Shown: piece by piece, positions 30,492 through 39,004 of the stretch | Layout of the letters: each line of letters opens with the position of its first letter | How positions within the stretch are numbered: the first letter of the stretch is position 1 | Notes under the pieces: model-generated | The model's input: only the letters and a program-made list of their open reading frames with translations | What the model was told of the DNA's origin: nothing | The model's database searches: none | Translations under genes and position numbers: made by a program | Assembly: GCA_017466275.1 (NCBI GenBank) | Contig: JAFTUL010000013.1 | Span: forward strand, 1-39,342 | From: Clostridia bacterium | GTDB taxonomy: Bacteria > Bacillota > Clostridia > UMGS1883 | Direction of reading: 5' to 3' | DNA: 39,342 nt

Positions 30492-31366
30492 TGTACTTTT
30501 TAGCAGGACCTTTGGCTTTTTTGATAAGACCTATTTATAATCTTACCGGAAGCTACGGAATGACTCTTATCATAGCTACAATAATTATTAAATTACTTAC
30601 TATTCCGCTTACACTTAAAAGCCAGAAAAATATGGCTAAAACTCAGCTTATTCAGCCTGAAATGAACAAATTGCAGGCTAAATATAAAAATGATAAAGGC
30701 AAGCTTGCTATGGAAATGCAGAAGCTTTATAAAGAGTATGATGTAAACCCGATGGGCGGATGTCTTCCTCTCATTATTCAGATGTTTATACTCTTTGGAT
30801 TCATTGGTGTTATTTATCATCCCTTTGAGCATATTTTAGGTTTATCCGGCGAAGAAATAAAGACTCTTGCAGTAAAGCTTGGTATGCCTGACAGAACAAA
30901 TGAAATGTATCTCTGGGGTGCAAAAGGTATAGATGGTGCATTAAATGAAATTAAAGCAGGCTTAACAAACATTAACTTTAATTTCTTTGGAATTGACCTT
31001 ACAAAGGCTCCCAATACTGCACCTAAGGAATGGACAGTATGGATATTCCCTGCACTTGCAACAGCATCTACTGTATTGTCAGGTTATATAACAAAAAAAC
31101 AGCAGCCTAAGCCTGCAGCAAGTCAGAACTCAGACGTTCCCAATACAGGCGAGACTATGCTTAAAATTATGCCTTTTATGACTGCATTCTTCACTTATTC
31201 AATGCCTATCGGTATGTCACTTTACTGGACAGTATCTACCGTTGTACAGCTTATTCATCAGTCAGTTATGAATAAGTTTGTAAACGAAAAAATGAAATCA
31301 CAGATAGAAGAAAAGCAGGATGCAATAAGAGAAAAAAAAGAACAAAGACACCATAAAAAACACTGA
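30491..31366 (+). CDS. yidC: Membrane insertase YidC/Oxa1
   Basis: A 291-aa insertase of the short Gram-positive type with about five membrane helices. The first conserved block is GMTLIIATIIIKLLTIPLTLKSQKNM, whose Arg-equivalent hydrophilic groove here carries Lys residues. A cytoplasmic helical hairpin (QPEMNKLQAKYKNDKGKLAMEMQKLYKEYDVNPMGGCLP) follows, and the tail is strongly basic (KKEQRHHKKH), suited to ribosome contact. The N-terminus lacks a lipobox, unlike B. subtilis SpoIIIJ. An unusual loop of about 70 residues (115-185) lies outside between helices. Translation is coupled to yidD. Confidence 0.95.
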   Translation: MYFLAGPLAFLIRPIYNLTGSYGMTLIIATIIIKLLTIPLTLKSQKNMAKTQLIQPEMNKLQAKYKNDKGKLAMEMQKLYKEYDVNPMGGCLPLIIQMFILFGFIGVIYHPFEHILGLSGEEIKTLAVKLGMPDRTNEMYLWGAKGIDGALNEIKAGLTNINFNFFGIDLTKAPNTAPKEWTVWIFPALATASTVLSGYITKKQQPKPAASQNSDVPNTGETMLKIMPFMTAFFTYSMPIGMSLYWTVSTVVQLIHQSVMNKFVNEKMKSQIEEKQDAIREKKEQRHHKKH

Positions 31367-31380
31367 AAGGACCGGAAAAA

Positions 31381-32073
31381 ATGATAATAGTTGAAAAAAG
31401 CGTCAAAACAATTGATGAAGCCGTAAATGAAGCTCTCAAGGAGCTTAATACCACAAGAGAAAATGTGGAAATAGAAGTAGTGAATGAAGGTAAAAGAGGT
31501 ATCCTCGGCTTAGGTGCTGAAGATGCAGTTGTAAGAGTGAAAATGGAGGTTACTCCTCTCCAGAAAGCTGAAAAATACCTTAAGGATGTTATGTACAGCT
31601 TCGGTATAGATGTACAGCTTAACGGCTCTTATGAAGACGAAAGTGTAAGAGTTGAAATTGTAGGTGACAGTGAAGAGGTTGGAAAGGTAATCGGCAGAAG
31701 AGGTGATACCCTCGATGCACTCCAGTACCTTACATCCCTTGTTGTAAATAAGGGTGAAGAAAATTACATCCGTGTTAATATTGATACAGAAAATTACAGA
31801 GGTAAGAGAGAGGAAACCCTCATAAAGCTTGCAAAGAGAACAGCAGGTATCGTTGCAAGAACAAGAAAGAGTATTACTCTTGAGCCTATGAACCCCAATG
31901 AGAGAAGAATTATTCATTCTGCTCTTCAGGAATACAGAAATGTAACAACCTATTCTACCGGCAAGGACCCGCACAGATGTATTGTTATTACAACAAAGAA
32001 AAAGGAATACGGTGACGATTACGTTTCCAAGTACAGATACAACCGTAAGGAAAACGAAATCGCAGGCGTATAA
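31381..32073 (+). CDS. jag: Jag/EloR (KhpB) RNA-binding protein
   Basis: A 230-aa protein with the three Jag parts in order. The Jag-N domain (about 1-50) ends in GKRGILGLGAEDAVVRV, the KH domain (about 78-150) has GKVIGRRGDTLDALQYL, and R3H (about 160-225) has LEPMNPNERRIIHSALQEY and DPHRCIVITTKK. In Gram-positive bacteria it pairs with KhpA to bind RNA and control cell elongation. It follows yidC by 14 bp, as usual. Transcription may end at 32089-32157. Confidence 0.95.
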   Translation: MIIVEKSVKTIDEAVNEALKELNTTRENVEIEVVNEGKRGILGLGAEDAVVRVKMEVTPLQKAEKYLKDVMYSFGIDVQLNGSYEDESVRVEIVGDSEEVGKVIGRRGDTLDALQYLTSLVVNKGEENYIRVNIDTENYRGKREETLIKLAKRTAGIVARTRKSITLEPMNPNERRIIHSALQEYRNVTTYSTGKDPHRCIVITTKKKEYGDDYVSKYRYNRKENEIAGV

Positions 32074-32088
32074 TAAAATATTGAAAGA

Positions 32089-32157
32089 AAGAGGTGAAAG
32101 GTCTTTCTTGTAAGATGAAATCTTATGAGAAGAATACTTTTGCCTCTTATTTTTTTT
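32089..32157 (+). terminator. Branched terminator-like hairpin between jag and mnmE
   Basis: AAGAGGTGAAAG (32089-32100) pairs with CTTTTGCCTCTT (32137-32148) through 12 bp including two wobbles and is followed by A and eight T. Inside lies a smaller hairpin TAAGAT/ATCTTA. An alternative hairpin AAGAAAGA with TCTTTCTT (about 32086-32109) would use the same 5' strand and exclude the terminator. This looks like either a plain jag terminator or a conditional leader of mnmE. Confidence 0.6.
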
Positions 32158-32170
32158 GGAGTTGATAAAA

Positions 32171-33502
32171 ATGACACAAAACAGTACAATTTGTGCCCTC
32201 TCTACCCCACGCGGAAAGGGTGGTATTGCCGTAATAAGGGTAAGCGGTGAAAAAGCCCTTGAAATTACGGAAAAAACAGTAAAATCCAATAAAAAAATAA
32301 CCGAGGCAGAGGGGTATACCATTGTTTACGGAAAGGCATTTTCAAACGAAAGGGAAATTGACGAGGTTCTGGTAAGTGTTTTCCGTGCACCCAACTCATT
32401 TACAGGTGAAAATGTCTGTGAAATAAGCTGTCACGGCTCCCCCGTCAGTGTGGAAAGAATTATAGATGCCCTTATAGAAAACGGTGCATCCATGGCACAA
32501 AAGGGCGAATTCACCAAAAGAGCATTTTTAAACGGAAAAATGAGTCTTACTCAGGCGGAAGCAGTCCACGATATTATAGAATCAAAGACGGATGAGGCAC
32601 TTTATGCCGCAGTAAACCGACTTGACGGTGCAATTACAAAGCCTATTATAAAAATCCGTGAGGAGCTTCTTGATTTACTGGCGGCAATTCAGGTTTCAAG
32701 CGATTTCCCTGAGGAGGATATAGATACCTTTGCAGGCGGAGAGCTTTCGGGAAAGCTTGAAAGAATAGAAAATGAACTTCTCGAACTTAAAAAGAGTGCA
32801 AGACGTGGAGAAGCACTAAATAGCGGAATCACCTGTGCAATCTGCGGTATTCCCAACACAGGAAAAAGCTCTCTTTTGAATGCCCTTATTGAGAAGAAAA
32901 AGGCAATTGTAACAGATATTGCAGGTACAACACGTGATGTTGTTGAGGAATATGCTGATATTGACGGAATCCCAGTAAAATTCGGTGATACGGCAGGTAT
33001 CAGAGAGAGCAGTGACGTGGTTGAATCAATCGGTGTGGAGCTTAGCTACGATTACATCAAAAATGCAGACATTTGTATCTTTGTAACCGAATGCGGAAGA
33101 GATTTAACCGACGAGGAAAAGGACATTTTAGAAAAAATTTTGGGAAAAGACCATATTTTAGTTGCAAATAAGACAGATTTGGGCGAAAATGATAAAGAGG
33201 GCTATATAGAAATCAGTGCTAAAGAGCAGAAAGGCATAGAAAAAATAAAAAAGGCCGTGTCAGAAATAATAGGTACGGCAGAACACCCTGCATTTATTGC
33301 AAACGAAAGACAGTTTGAGGCAGTTGTAAGGGCGGCAGAAAGCATAAGAAAGGCAAAGGAAACCATAGAGGACGGATTTTTCAGCGATTTTTGTGCAATT
33401 GATATTGAAAACGCAGTAGCATTCCTCGGAGAAGCCGAGGGAATAAGCATAAATCAGGAAACAGTAAACCGTATATTCGAAAAATTCTGTCTTGGAAAAT
33501 AG
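32171..33502 (+). CDS. mnmE: tRNA modification GTPase MnmE
   Basis: A 443-aa GTPase that, with MnmG, makes the cmnm5 group on wobble U34. The N-terminal formyl-THF-binding domain has ALSTPRGKGGIAVIRVSG. The G domain (about 215-370) has G1 GIPNTGKSS, G2 TTRD, G3 DTAG and G4 NKTD. The C-terminus ends FCLGK with the conserved Cys440. The frame opens earlier at TTG 32156, but GGAG sits nine bases before the ATG at 32171. MnmG is the next gene, separated by structured element copy 2. Confidence 0.97.
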   Translation: MTQNSTICALSTPRGKGGIAVIRVSGEKALEITEKTVKSNKKITEAEGYTIVYGKAFSNEREIDEVLVSVFRAPNSFTGENVCEISCHGSPVSVERIIDALIENGASMAQKGEFTKRAFLNGKMSLTQAEAVHDIIESKTDEALYAAVNRLDGAITKPIIKIREELLDLLAAIQVSSDFPEEDIDTFAGGELSGKLERIENELLELKKSARRGEALNSGITCAICGIPNTGKSSLLNALIEKKKAIVTDIAGTTRDVVEEYADIDGIPVKFGDTAGIRESSDVVESIGVELSYDYIKNADICIFVTECGRDLTDEEKDILEKILGKDHILVANKTDLGENDKEGYIEISAKEQKGIEKIKKAVSEIIGTAEHPAFIANERQFEAVVRAAESIRKAKETIEDGFFSDFCAIDIENAVAFLGEAEGISINQETVNRIFEKFCLGK

Positions 33503-33733
33503 GGATGATAAAAATGCCCAGAACGCAAAAAGGCACTTTTATTAGAATAAAATAACTTAAAATATTAAAAATATATTTTTTTGGTAGAAAAATCTCATTT
33601 TATTCGATTTTTCAAAAAATAAAGCCTTTTTGCTACGAACAAACTTCACCTCTCGACGTACCTATGTACGCCTTCGGGTAACCCAAGCTTCGCTTGGCTC
33701 AGTTTGTCCGTTCTGAACATTTTTTCCTATCCC
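33503..33733 (-). ncRNA. Structured element, copy 2 (unidentified RNA family)
   Basis: Read on the minus strand. The closing stem AAAAATGTTCAGAACG (complement of 33709-33724) pairs with CGTTCTGGGCATTTTT (complement of 33510-33525) without a break if G-T wobbles are allowed. Junction stem: ACAAACT / AGTTTGT (33701-33707 and 33639-33645). Hairpin a: AGCCAAGC, loop GAA, GCTTGG, bulged G, TT (33683-33697). Linker ACCCGAA. Hairpin b: GGCGTAC, loop ATAG, GTACGTC (33655-33672). Tail GAGAGGTGA. Arm stem: GCAAAAAGGC / GCCTTTTTGC (33624-33633 and 33525-33534), with a GAAAAATC/GATTTTTC hairpin within. Compared with copy 1 both hairpins differ at several pairs on both sides. This copy separates mnmE and mnmG, and its inferred RNA is antisense to that operon. 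Confidence 0.75.
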
Positions 33734-33760
33734 TTAAAAACTTTATACGAAGGTGTAAAT

Positions 33761-35620
33761 ATGGAAAATAATTTTGATATTGCCGTAGTTGGTGCAGGTC
33801 ACGCAGGCTGTGAAGCGGCACTTGCATCTGCAAGGCTCGGTATGAAAACAATAATTCTTACAATAAATCTTGATTCTATTGCGAATCTCCCCTGCAATCC
33901 GTCAATTGGCGGTACTGCAAAGGGGCATCTTGTACGCGAAATTGATGCTCTTGGCGGTGAAATGGGTAAGGTTGCAGATAAAACCAAGATTCAGACAAGG
34001 ATGCTTAACCTCAGAAAAGGTCCTGCGGTACACTCTCTCCGTGCACAAACTGACAGAAGAGCCTATCAGATTGAGATGAAAAAGCGTCTTGAACAGCAGG
34101 AAAATCTCTATATCCGTCAGGCGGAGGTAAAAACCGTTGAAAAAGACGGTGACGGATTTGTCCTTACCATCCATACAGGTACAAAATTTTATGCAAAAGC
34201 CGTAATTCTCTCCACAGGTACATATATGGAGGGTAAAATAATTATCGGTGAAACCAGTTACAGCGGCGGTCCTGACGGCCTCTTCCCCTCTCTTGGTCTT
34301 AGTGATAGTCTTAAGAAGCTTGGTGTAGAAATGATGCGCTTCAAAACTGGTACACCCACTCGTGTTCATGCAAGAAGTGTGGATTTCTCCCGTCTTGAAA
34401 AGCAGGAGGGTGATGAGGAAATCGTTCCTTTCTCCTTTGAAACCACGGAAAAGGAAGAAAACAAGGTTTGCTGTTATCTAACCTATACAAACACAAAAAC
34501 CCATGACATTATAAGGGAAAATCTTCACAGAAGCCCCCTTTTCAACGGCCTTATTGACGGTGTCGGTCCCCGTTATTGTCCGTCAATTGAGGATAAGGTG
34601 GTAAGATTCAGTGACCGTGAACGCCATCAGGTTTTTATTGAGCCAATGGGACTTACTACCGAGGAAATGTATCTTCAGGGAATGAGTACAAGCCTGCCTG
34701 AGGATGTTCAGCTCAATATGTTAAAGACTATGGAGGGGCTTGAAAACGTAGAAATTATGCGAAGTGCCTACGCAATTGAGTATGATTGCTGTAATCCTTT
34801 GCAGCTTCGCCCATCTCTTGAAATGCGTGATATTCCGGGACTCTACGGTGCAGGTCAGTTCAACGGCACAAGCGGTTATGAGGAAGCTGCAGCACAGGGA
34901 CTTATTGCAGGAATAAATGCTGCAAGAAAACTTAAGGGCTTAGACCCTATTGTTTTTGACAGAAGTGAGGCGTATATAGGCGTTTTAATTGATGATTTGG
35001 TAACAAAAGGAACAAATGAGCCTTACAGAATGCTCACATCAAGGGCAGAATACCGGCTTTTACTCCGTCAGGACAATGCAGATTTAAGGTTAACCCCCAC
35101 AGGATATGAAGTAGGACTTATTTCGGAGGAAAGATATAATAAATTCCTCGAAAAGAAAGCTAATATAGAAAAAGAAATAGAAAGAATTAATTCGGTAAAT
35201 ATATCTCCAAGTAAAGAAATTAATAAATATTTGGAAAATATTGGAAGTCAAACCCTTTCAACAGGCATAAAACTTGCAGAACTTATCAGAAGACCGGAGC
35301 TTTCGTATGAAGAGCTTGCTCCATTTGACAAAGAACGTCCCGAATTGGAAAAAACTCATTGGCAGCAGGCAGAAATTGCAGTAAAATACGAGGGATATAT
35401 AAAAAGACAGTTCGAGCAGGTAGAAAGATTTAATAAAAATGAGAAAAAACTCATCCCTGAGGACATAGACTACTCAAAAGTATACGGTTTAAGGACGGAA
35501 GCAAGACAGAAGCTTGAAAAAATGCGTCCCGAAAACATTGGAAGAGCAAGCAGAATCAGCGGAGTAAGTCCTGCTGATATAGGAGTTCTCCTTATATACC
35601 TTGCAGGAGAAAGGAGTTAA
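33761..35620 (+). CDS. mnmG: tRNA uridine-5-carboxymethylaminomethyl modification enzyme MnmG (GidA)
   Basis: A 619-aa FAD enzyme, partner of MnmE. The FAD fold starts [23 protein letters not shown], followed by [21 protein letters not shown], the catalytic region [23 protein letters not shown] and [22 protein letters not shown]. The C-terminal helical domain binds MnmE. The frame extends to 33704, into element copy 2, but the family start and AAGGTG upstream fit the ATG at 33761. rsmG follows two bases after the stop. Confidence 0.97.
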   Translation: MENNFDIAVVGAGHAGCEAALASARLGMKTIILTINLDSIANLPCNPSIGGTAKGHLVREIDALGGEMGKVADKTKIQTRMLNLRKGPAVHSLRAQTDRRAYQIEMKKRLEQQENLYIRQAEVKTVEKDGDGFVLTIHTGTKFYAKAVILSTGTYMEGKIIIGETSYSGGPDGLFPSLGLSDSLKKLGVEMMRFKTGTPTRVHARSVDFSRLEKQEGDEEIVPFSFETTEKEENKVCCYLTYTNTKTHDIIRENLHRSPLFNGLIDGVGPRYCPSIEDKVVRFSDRERHQVFIEPMGLTTEEMYLQGMSTSLPEDVQLNMLKTMEGLENVEIMRSAYAIEYDCCNPLQLRPSLEMRDIPGLYGAGQFNGTSGYEEAAAQGLIAGINAARKLKGLDPIVFDRSEAYIGVLIDDLVTKGTNEPYRMLTSRAEYRLLLRQDNADLRLTPTGYEVGLISEERYNKFLEKKANIEKEIERINSVNISPSKEINKYLENIGSQTLSTGIKLAELIRRPELSYEELAPFDKERPELEKTHWQQAEIAVKYEGYIKRQFEQVERFNKNEKKLIPEDIDYSKVYGLRTEARQKLEKMRPENIGRASRISGVSPADIGVLLIYLAGERS

Positions 35621-35622
35621 GT

Positions 35623-36327
35623 ATGGATTTAATAAAAGAAGCAGAAAGATTAAGCCTAGAGGTATCAGAAAATGCAAACAATTTGTTTGCAAAATACAGC
35701 GAAATGCTTATTTCTTATAACGAGGTTATGAATTTAACTGCAATTACCGAGCCTGACGAGGTAAAGGAAAAGCACTTTTTGGATTCAATAACCCTTATTT
35801 TAAGTGAAAAGCTTGAAAACGGGATGAGCCTTATCGACATAGGTGCAGGAGCAGGGTTCCCCTCCTTGCCTGTTAAAATCGTAAGGGATGACCTAAAAGT
35901 CACTATGCTTGATTCCCTCAATAAGAGAATAGGTTTTTTAAATGATGTAATAAACGAATTAGGCTTAAAAAACATACAGGCAGTTCATTTCCGTGCAGAA
36001 GATGCGGGCAAAGACAAGAATTTCAGAGAGAAATATGACGTTGCAACAGCAAGAGCCGTTGCAGACCTTGCGGTATTATCCGAATATGCCCTGCCCTTTG
36101 TTAAAGTAGGCGGTTATTTCGTAGCACTAAAAGGAAATTCCCCGAAAGAAGAAACGGAAAAAGCAAAAAAAGCAATAAGGGAAATGGGCGGAGAAATTGA
36201 AGAGATAAAAGAGGTAAGACTTCCGTCGGGAATTGTCCACAGCCTTGTAATTGTAAGAAAGGTAATCCCAACTCCCGATAAATACCCCAGAAAAGTAGGA
36301 ACTCCTGTTAAAAAACCAATAATCTAA
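35623..36327 (+). CDS. rsmG: 16S rRNA (guanine527-N7)-methyltransferase RsmG
   Basis: A 234-aa SAM-dependent methyltransferase. The helical start contains KYSEMLISYNEVMNLTAI, the SAM site is LIDIGAGAGFPSLPVKI (about 67-83), and TARAVADLAVLSEYALPFVK follows. It modifies G527 of 16S rRNA; loss gives low-level streptomycin resistance in other bacteria. AGGAG lies inside the mnmG end. The terminator at 36332 closes the operon. Confidence 0.97.
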   Translation: MDLIKEAERLSLEVSENANNLFAKYSEMLISYNEVMNLTAITEPDEVKEKHFLDSITLILSEKLENGMSLIDIGAGAGFPSLPVKIVRDDLKVTMLDSLNKRIGFLNDVINELGLKNIQAVHFRAEDAGKDKNFREKYDVATARAVADLAVLSEYALPFVKVGGYFVALKGNSPKEETEKAKKAIREMGGEIEEIKEVRLPSGIVHSLVIVRKVIPTPDKYPRKVGTPVKKPII

Positions 36328-36331
36328 AACG

Positions 36332-36366
36332 AGGACAAGTGTTTTTTGAAAATGCTTGTCCTTTTT
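36332..36366 (+). terminator. rsmG terminator
   Basis: AGGACAAG pairs with CTTGTCCT around a 15-base loop that can extend the stem (GTTTT/AAAAT), followed by TTTTTG. Confidence 0.88.
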
Positions 36367-36451
36367 GTTGTAATAAGGCGATAAATTTTTCTTTAATACC
36401 CCTTTTTATTGTGTTAAAATTGTTATATAAATAATAAAAGGGATGAATTAA

Positions 36452-37234
36452 ATGAAAATAAGCCGGCAGAAGATAAAGAGTATAAATGTTGAGGATATAA
36501 AGCCAAACCCTTACCAGACAAGGAGAAATTATAACCATCTGAAACTAAATAGCCTTGCGTCTTCTATAAAGGAAGTGGGAATTTTAACCCCTCTTTTATT
36601 AAGAACAACCACCTTAGGGTACGAAATAATATCAGGAAACAGACGTTTTCGTGCTGCTTTGATGGCAGGACTGAAAACAGTGCCGGCAATTGTAGTTGTC
36701 GCAGGTGACAGACAGTGTGCCCAGCTTAGCCTGATAGAAAATCTCCAAAGAGAAGACCTCACACCCTTTGAAGAAGCGGAAACTTTCTATAACCTTTTAA
36801 GCTATCACGACGTAAATAAAGAAGATATTGTGAAAACTGCTGCCGTAAACGGTCAATATATTTCAGAAAAACTAAAACTTTTAAAAATAGTCCCTGAAGC
36901 AAGATTTAAAATAGAAGAAAGCAGTGCAGACGAAGAATCGGCAAGAGAATTAACGAAAATACACGATAAGGACGAACAGTTAAAGGCTGCAGAGCTTCTG
37001 ATAAAAGAAAACCTTTCAGCAGAAGATGTATCCCTTTTGGCAAAGCAAATTAACAGAAAATTGGCAAACGGCAAGAAAAAACTACGCTATTCAAACATCC
37101 CTCTTTGCAGAAACACAGTTAAAAAGACCGTAAATATACTCAAAGACAGTGGAGAAAAGGTGGAGTTTACGCAAAAAGAGGATGAAAATTATGTTGAATA
37201 TACTCTCAAAGTGCGAAAACAGAGTGTTTTTTGA
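36452..37234 (+). CDS. ParB/Noc-family DNA-binding protein
   Basis: A 260-aa ParB-fold protein in the place of noc in Bacillus, between rsmG and parA. The CTP-binding domain shows IKPNPYQTRR, IKEVGILTPLLLR, EIISGNRRFRAALMAG (the GxRRxxA box as GNRRFRA) and LSLIENLQREDLTPFEEAE. The helix-turn-helix region (about 110-140, VNKEDIVKTAAVNGQYISEKLKLL) is less regular than in the true ParB at 38119. I see no clear N-terminal membrane-targeting helix like that of B. subtilis Noc. It may be a Noc-type nucleoid-occlusion protein or a second ParB; the binding site cannot be told from sequence. Its terminator overlaps the stop codon. Confidence 0.85.
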   Translation: MKISRQKIKSINVEDIKPNPYQTRRNYNHLKLNSLASSIKEVGILTPLLLRTTTLGYEIISGNRRFRAALMAGLKTVPAIVVVAGDRQCAQLSLIENLQREDLTPFEEAETFYNLLSYHDVNKEDIVKTAAVNGQYISEKLKLLKIVPEARFKIEESSADEESARELTKIHDKDEQLKAAELLIKENLSAEDVSLLAKQINRKLANGKKKLRYSNIPLCRNTVKKTVNILKDSGEKVEFTQKEDENYVEYTLKVRKQSVF

Positions 37235-37252
37235 AAAATACTCTGTTTTTTT
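37216..37252 (+). terminator. Terminator overlapping the noc-like stop codon
   Basis: AAAACAGAGT and ACTCTGTTTT pair, with an inner TTTTT/AAAAA extension, followed by a run of seven or more T. The TGA stop (37232-37234) sits in the loop. Confidence 0.85.
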
Positions 37253-37261
37253 ATAAAAAAA

Positions 37262-37277
37262 TGTTTCACGTGAAACA
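37262..37277 (+). promoter_or_regulatory. parS centromere site
   Basis: TGTTTCACGTGAAACA is a perfect 16-bp palindrome identical to the bacterial chromosomal parS consensus. ParB (38119-38967) should load here and spread. It overlaps the parA promoter. Confidence 0.97.
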
Positions 37278-37292
37278 TTTTTGTGTTATAAT
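37264..37292 (+). promoter_or_regulatory. parA promoter overlapped by parS
   Basis: -10 TATAAT is at 37287-37292. Seventeen bases upstream the -35 slot (37264-37269) reads TTTCAC and is part of parS, so ParB binding would compete with RNA polymerase and give autoregulation of parAB. Confidence 0.7.
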
Positions 37293-37333
37293 ACATAATA
37301 ATCAGTAAAAATGAAGAAAAAGGAGGGATTTCC

Positions 37334-38122
37334 ATGGGAAAAGTAATAGCAATAGCAAATCAGAAAGGCGGCGTTGGAAAAACCACTACTGCGGTAAATC
37401 TTGCGGCGTGTTTAGCTAAGGCAGGAAAGAAAGTTCTTCTTGTTGACATAGACCCTCAGGGAAATTCCACAAGCGGTTTGGGCATAGATAAAAGACGTTG
37501 TGAGAAGACCATATATAACTGCCTTATAGATAAGGAAAAAATGGAAAATGTTTCCATTGAAACTGAGTACGAAAATCTTTCGGTATGCCCGTCAAACCTT
37601 GATTTGTCGGGGGCGGAGATTGAGCTTATAAGCGTAATGGGACGGGAAAACCGCCTTAAAGAAAGCATTGCGTCAGCAAGAGAAATATTTGACTATATTC
37701 TTATAGATGCACCTCCGTCGCTTGGACTTATTACGATAAATACCCTTACTGCAGCAGACAGTGTGATTATCCCCGTTCAGTGTGAATTTTACGCACTGGA
37801 GGGCGTAAGTCAGCTTATAGAAACCATAAAAAGAATAAAGAAAGCACTTAACCCAAACCTTTATATACAGGGAATTGTGATGACAATGTATGATGCCCGT
37901 ACAAACCTTGCAATGCAGGTTGTGGACGAGGTTAAGAGGTTTTTCCCCGGCAAGGTTTACAGAACTATTATCCCCAGAAATGTCCGTATTTCCGAAGCAC
38001 CCGGCTTTGGAAAACCTGTTATATACTATGATGAGTCGTCAAAAGGTGCAGAAGCGTATACTGAGCTTGCCTTGGAGCTTATAGAAAGCGTTGACGCAGA
38101 AAACTTGGAGGAAAAAGAATGA
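37334..38122 (+). CDS. parA: Chromosome partitioning ATPase ParA (Soj)
   Basis: A 262-aa deviant Walker ATPase. Walker A is KGGVGKTTTAVNLA (about 11-24, with the signature Lys11), followed by VDIDPQGNSTSGLG, Walker B ILIDAPPSLGLI and VYRTIIPRNVRISEAPGFGKP. It binds DNA in the ATP state and, stimulated by ParB, moves origins and controls DnaA in Bacillus. It is short-tailed like Soj. AGGAGGGA precedes the ATG. It overlaps parB by four bases. Confidence 0.97.
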   Translation: MGKVIAIANQKGGVGKTTTAVNLAACLAKAGKKVLLVDIDPQGNSTSGLGIDKRRCEKTIYNCLIDKEKMENVSIETEYENLSVCPSNLDLSGAEIELISVMGRENRLKESIASAREIFDYILIDAPPSLGLITINTLTAADSVIIPVQCEFYALEGVSQLIETIKRIKKALNPNLYIQGIVMTMYDARTNLAMQVVDEVKRFFPGKVYRTIIPRNVRISEAPGFGKPVIYYDESSKGAEAYTELALELIESVDAENLEEKE

Positions 38123-38967
38123 AAAGAGTATTGGGACAGGGGCTTGACACTCTTTTTGGTGTTACAAGCCGTAATGAAACCTCTTCTGAAACAGAGGGCA
38201 CAAGCGAGGTAAGGGTGATAAAAACCAGCCTTATTGAGCCAAGACGTGACCAGCCCAGAAAGAATTTTGACCGTGAACAGCTTCAGGCATTGGCCAATTC
38301 CATTTCGGAGCATGGCGTAATACAGCCTATTATAGTGGTTGAGGGGCAGAATGGCTATTACAGTATAATTGCAGGCGAACGCAGATGGCGTGCAAGCAAG
38401 CTGGCAGGACTAACCGAAATGCCTGCAATCGTGAGAACGTACGACGAGCTTCAGATTGCGGAGGTTGCCCTTATTGAAAACCTGCAGAGAGAGGACCTAA
38501 ATCCTATTGAAGAGGCAATGGGCTACAAAACCCTGATGGAGAAATTCTCGATGACGCAGGACAAGGTCAGCGAAAGAGTCGGAAAAAGCAGAAGTAACAT
38601 TGCGAATATGTTAAGACTCCTCTCTCTCGAGGATGAAATAAAGGAAATGCTTGCTGAAAATAAGCTTTCTATGGGACACGCCCGTGCACTTTTATCTCTT
38701 CCTGAGGGGCAAGAGAGAGTTCAGGCGGCAAAAAGGATAATTTCCGAGGGCCTTAATGTAAGGCAGGCGGAAAGCTTAGGCAAGGAAATGCCTAAAAAAC
38801 CGGAAAAGCATAAAAAAGGCAAGGAAAGCCTTTATCCCGATGTAGAAAGGACTCTTTCTCAAAAGTACGGAACAAAGGTGAAAATAAAGGGTAACCGCAA
38901 GGGAAAGGTTGAACTTGAATTTTATTCCGTTGCGGACTTAACAAGGCTTGTTGATTTACTTAGCTAA
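38119..38967 (+). CDS. parB: Chromosome partitioning protein ParB (Spo0J)
   Basis: A 282-aa CTP-dependent clamp. The N-terminus begins with a ParA-stimulating segment RVLGQGLDTLFG. The CTP pocket has RRDQPRKNF and GERRWRASKLAG (the GERRxRA box), then VALIENLQREDLNPIEEA. A clear helix-turn-helix (MTQDKVSERVGKSRSNIANMLRLL) recognises parS, and the C-terminal dimerisation domain ends the protein. It is translated by coupling to parA (ATGA). Cognate parS lies at 37262. Confidence 0.97.
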   Translation: MKRVLGQGLDTLFGVTSRNETSSETEGTSEVRVIKTSLIEPRRDQPRKNFDREQLQALANSISEHGVIQPIIVVEGQNGYYSIIAGERRWRASKLAGLTEMPAIVRTYDELQIAEVALIENLQREDLNPIEEAMGYKTLMEKFSMTQDKVSERVGKSRSNIANMLRLLSLEDEIKEMLAENKLSMGHARALLSLPEGQERVQAAKRIISEGLNVRQAESLGKEMPKKPEKHKKGKESLYPDVERTLSQKYGTKVKIKGNRKGKVELEFYSVADLTRLVDLLS

Positions 38968-39004
38968 AAATTAAAGGTTTATATATACGAAAGGAAGTTT
39001 TAAA

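Noticed and set aside
31510-32322. 270-codon minus-strand frame across jag and the mnmE start
   Set aside because: Antisense to well-supported genes and spanning a terminator.
38968-39004. T-box leader of serS
   Set aside because: Only 37 bases separate parB and serS, and there is no specifier hairpin or terminator.
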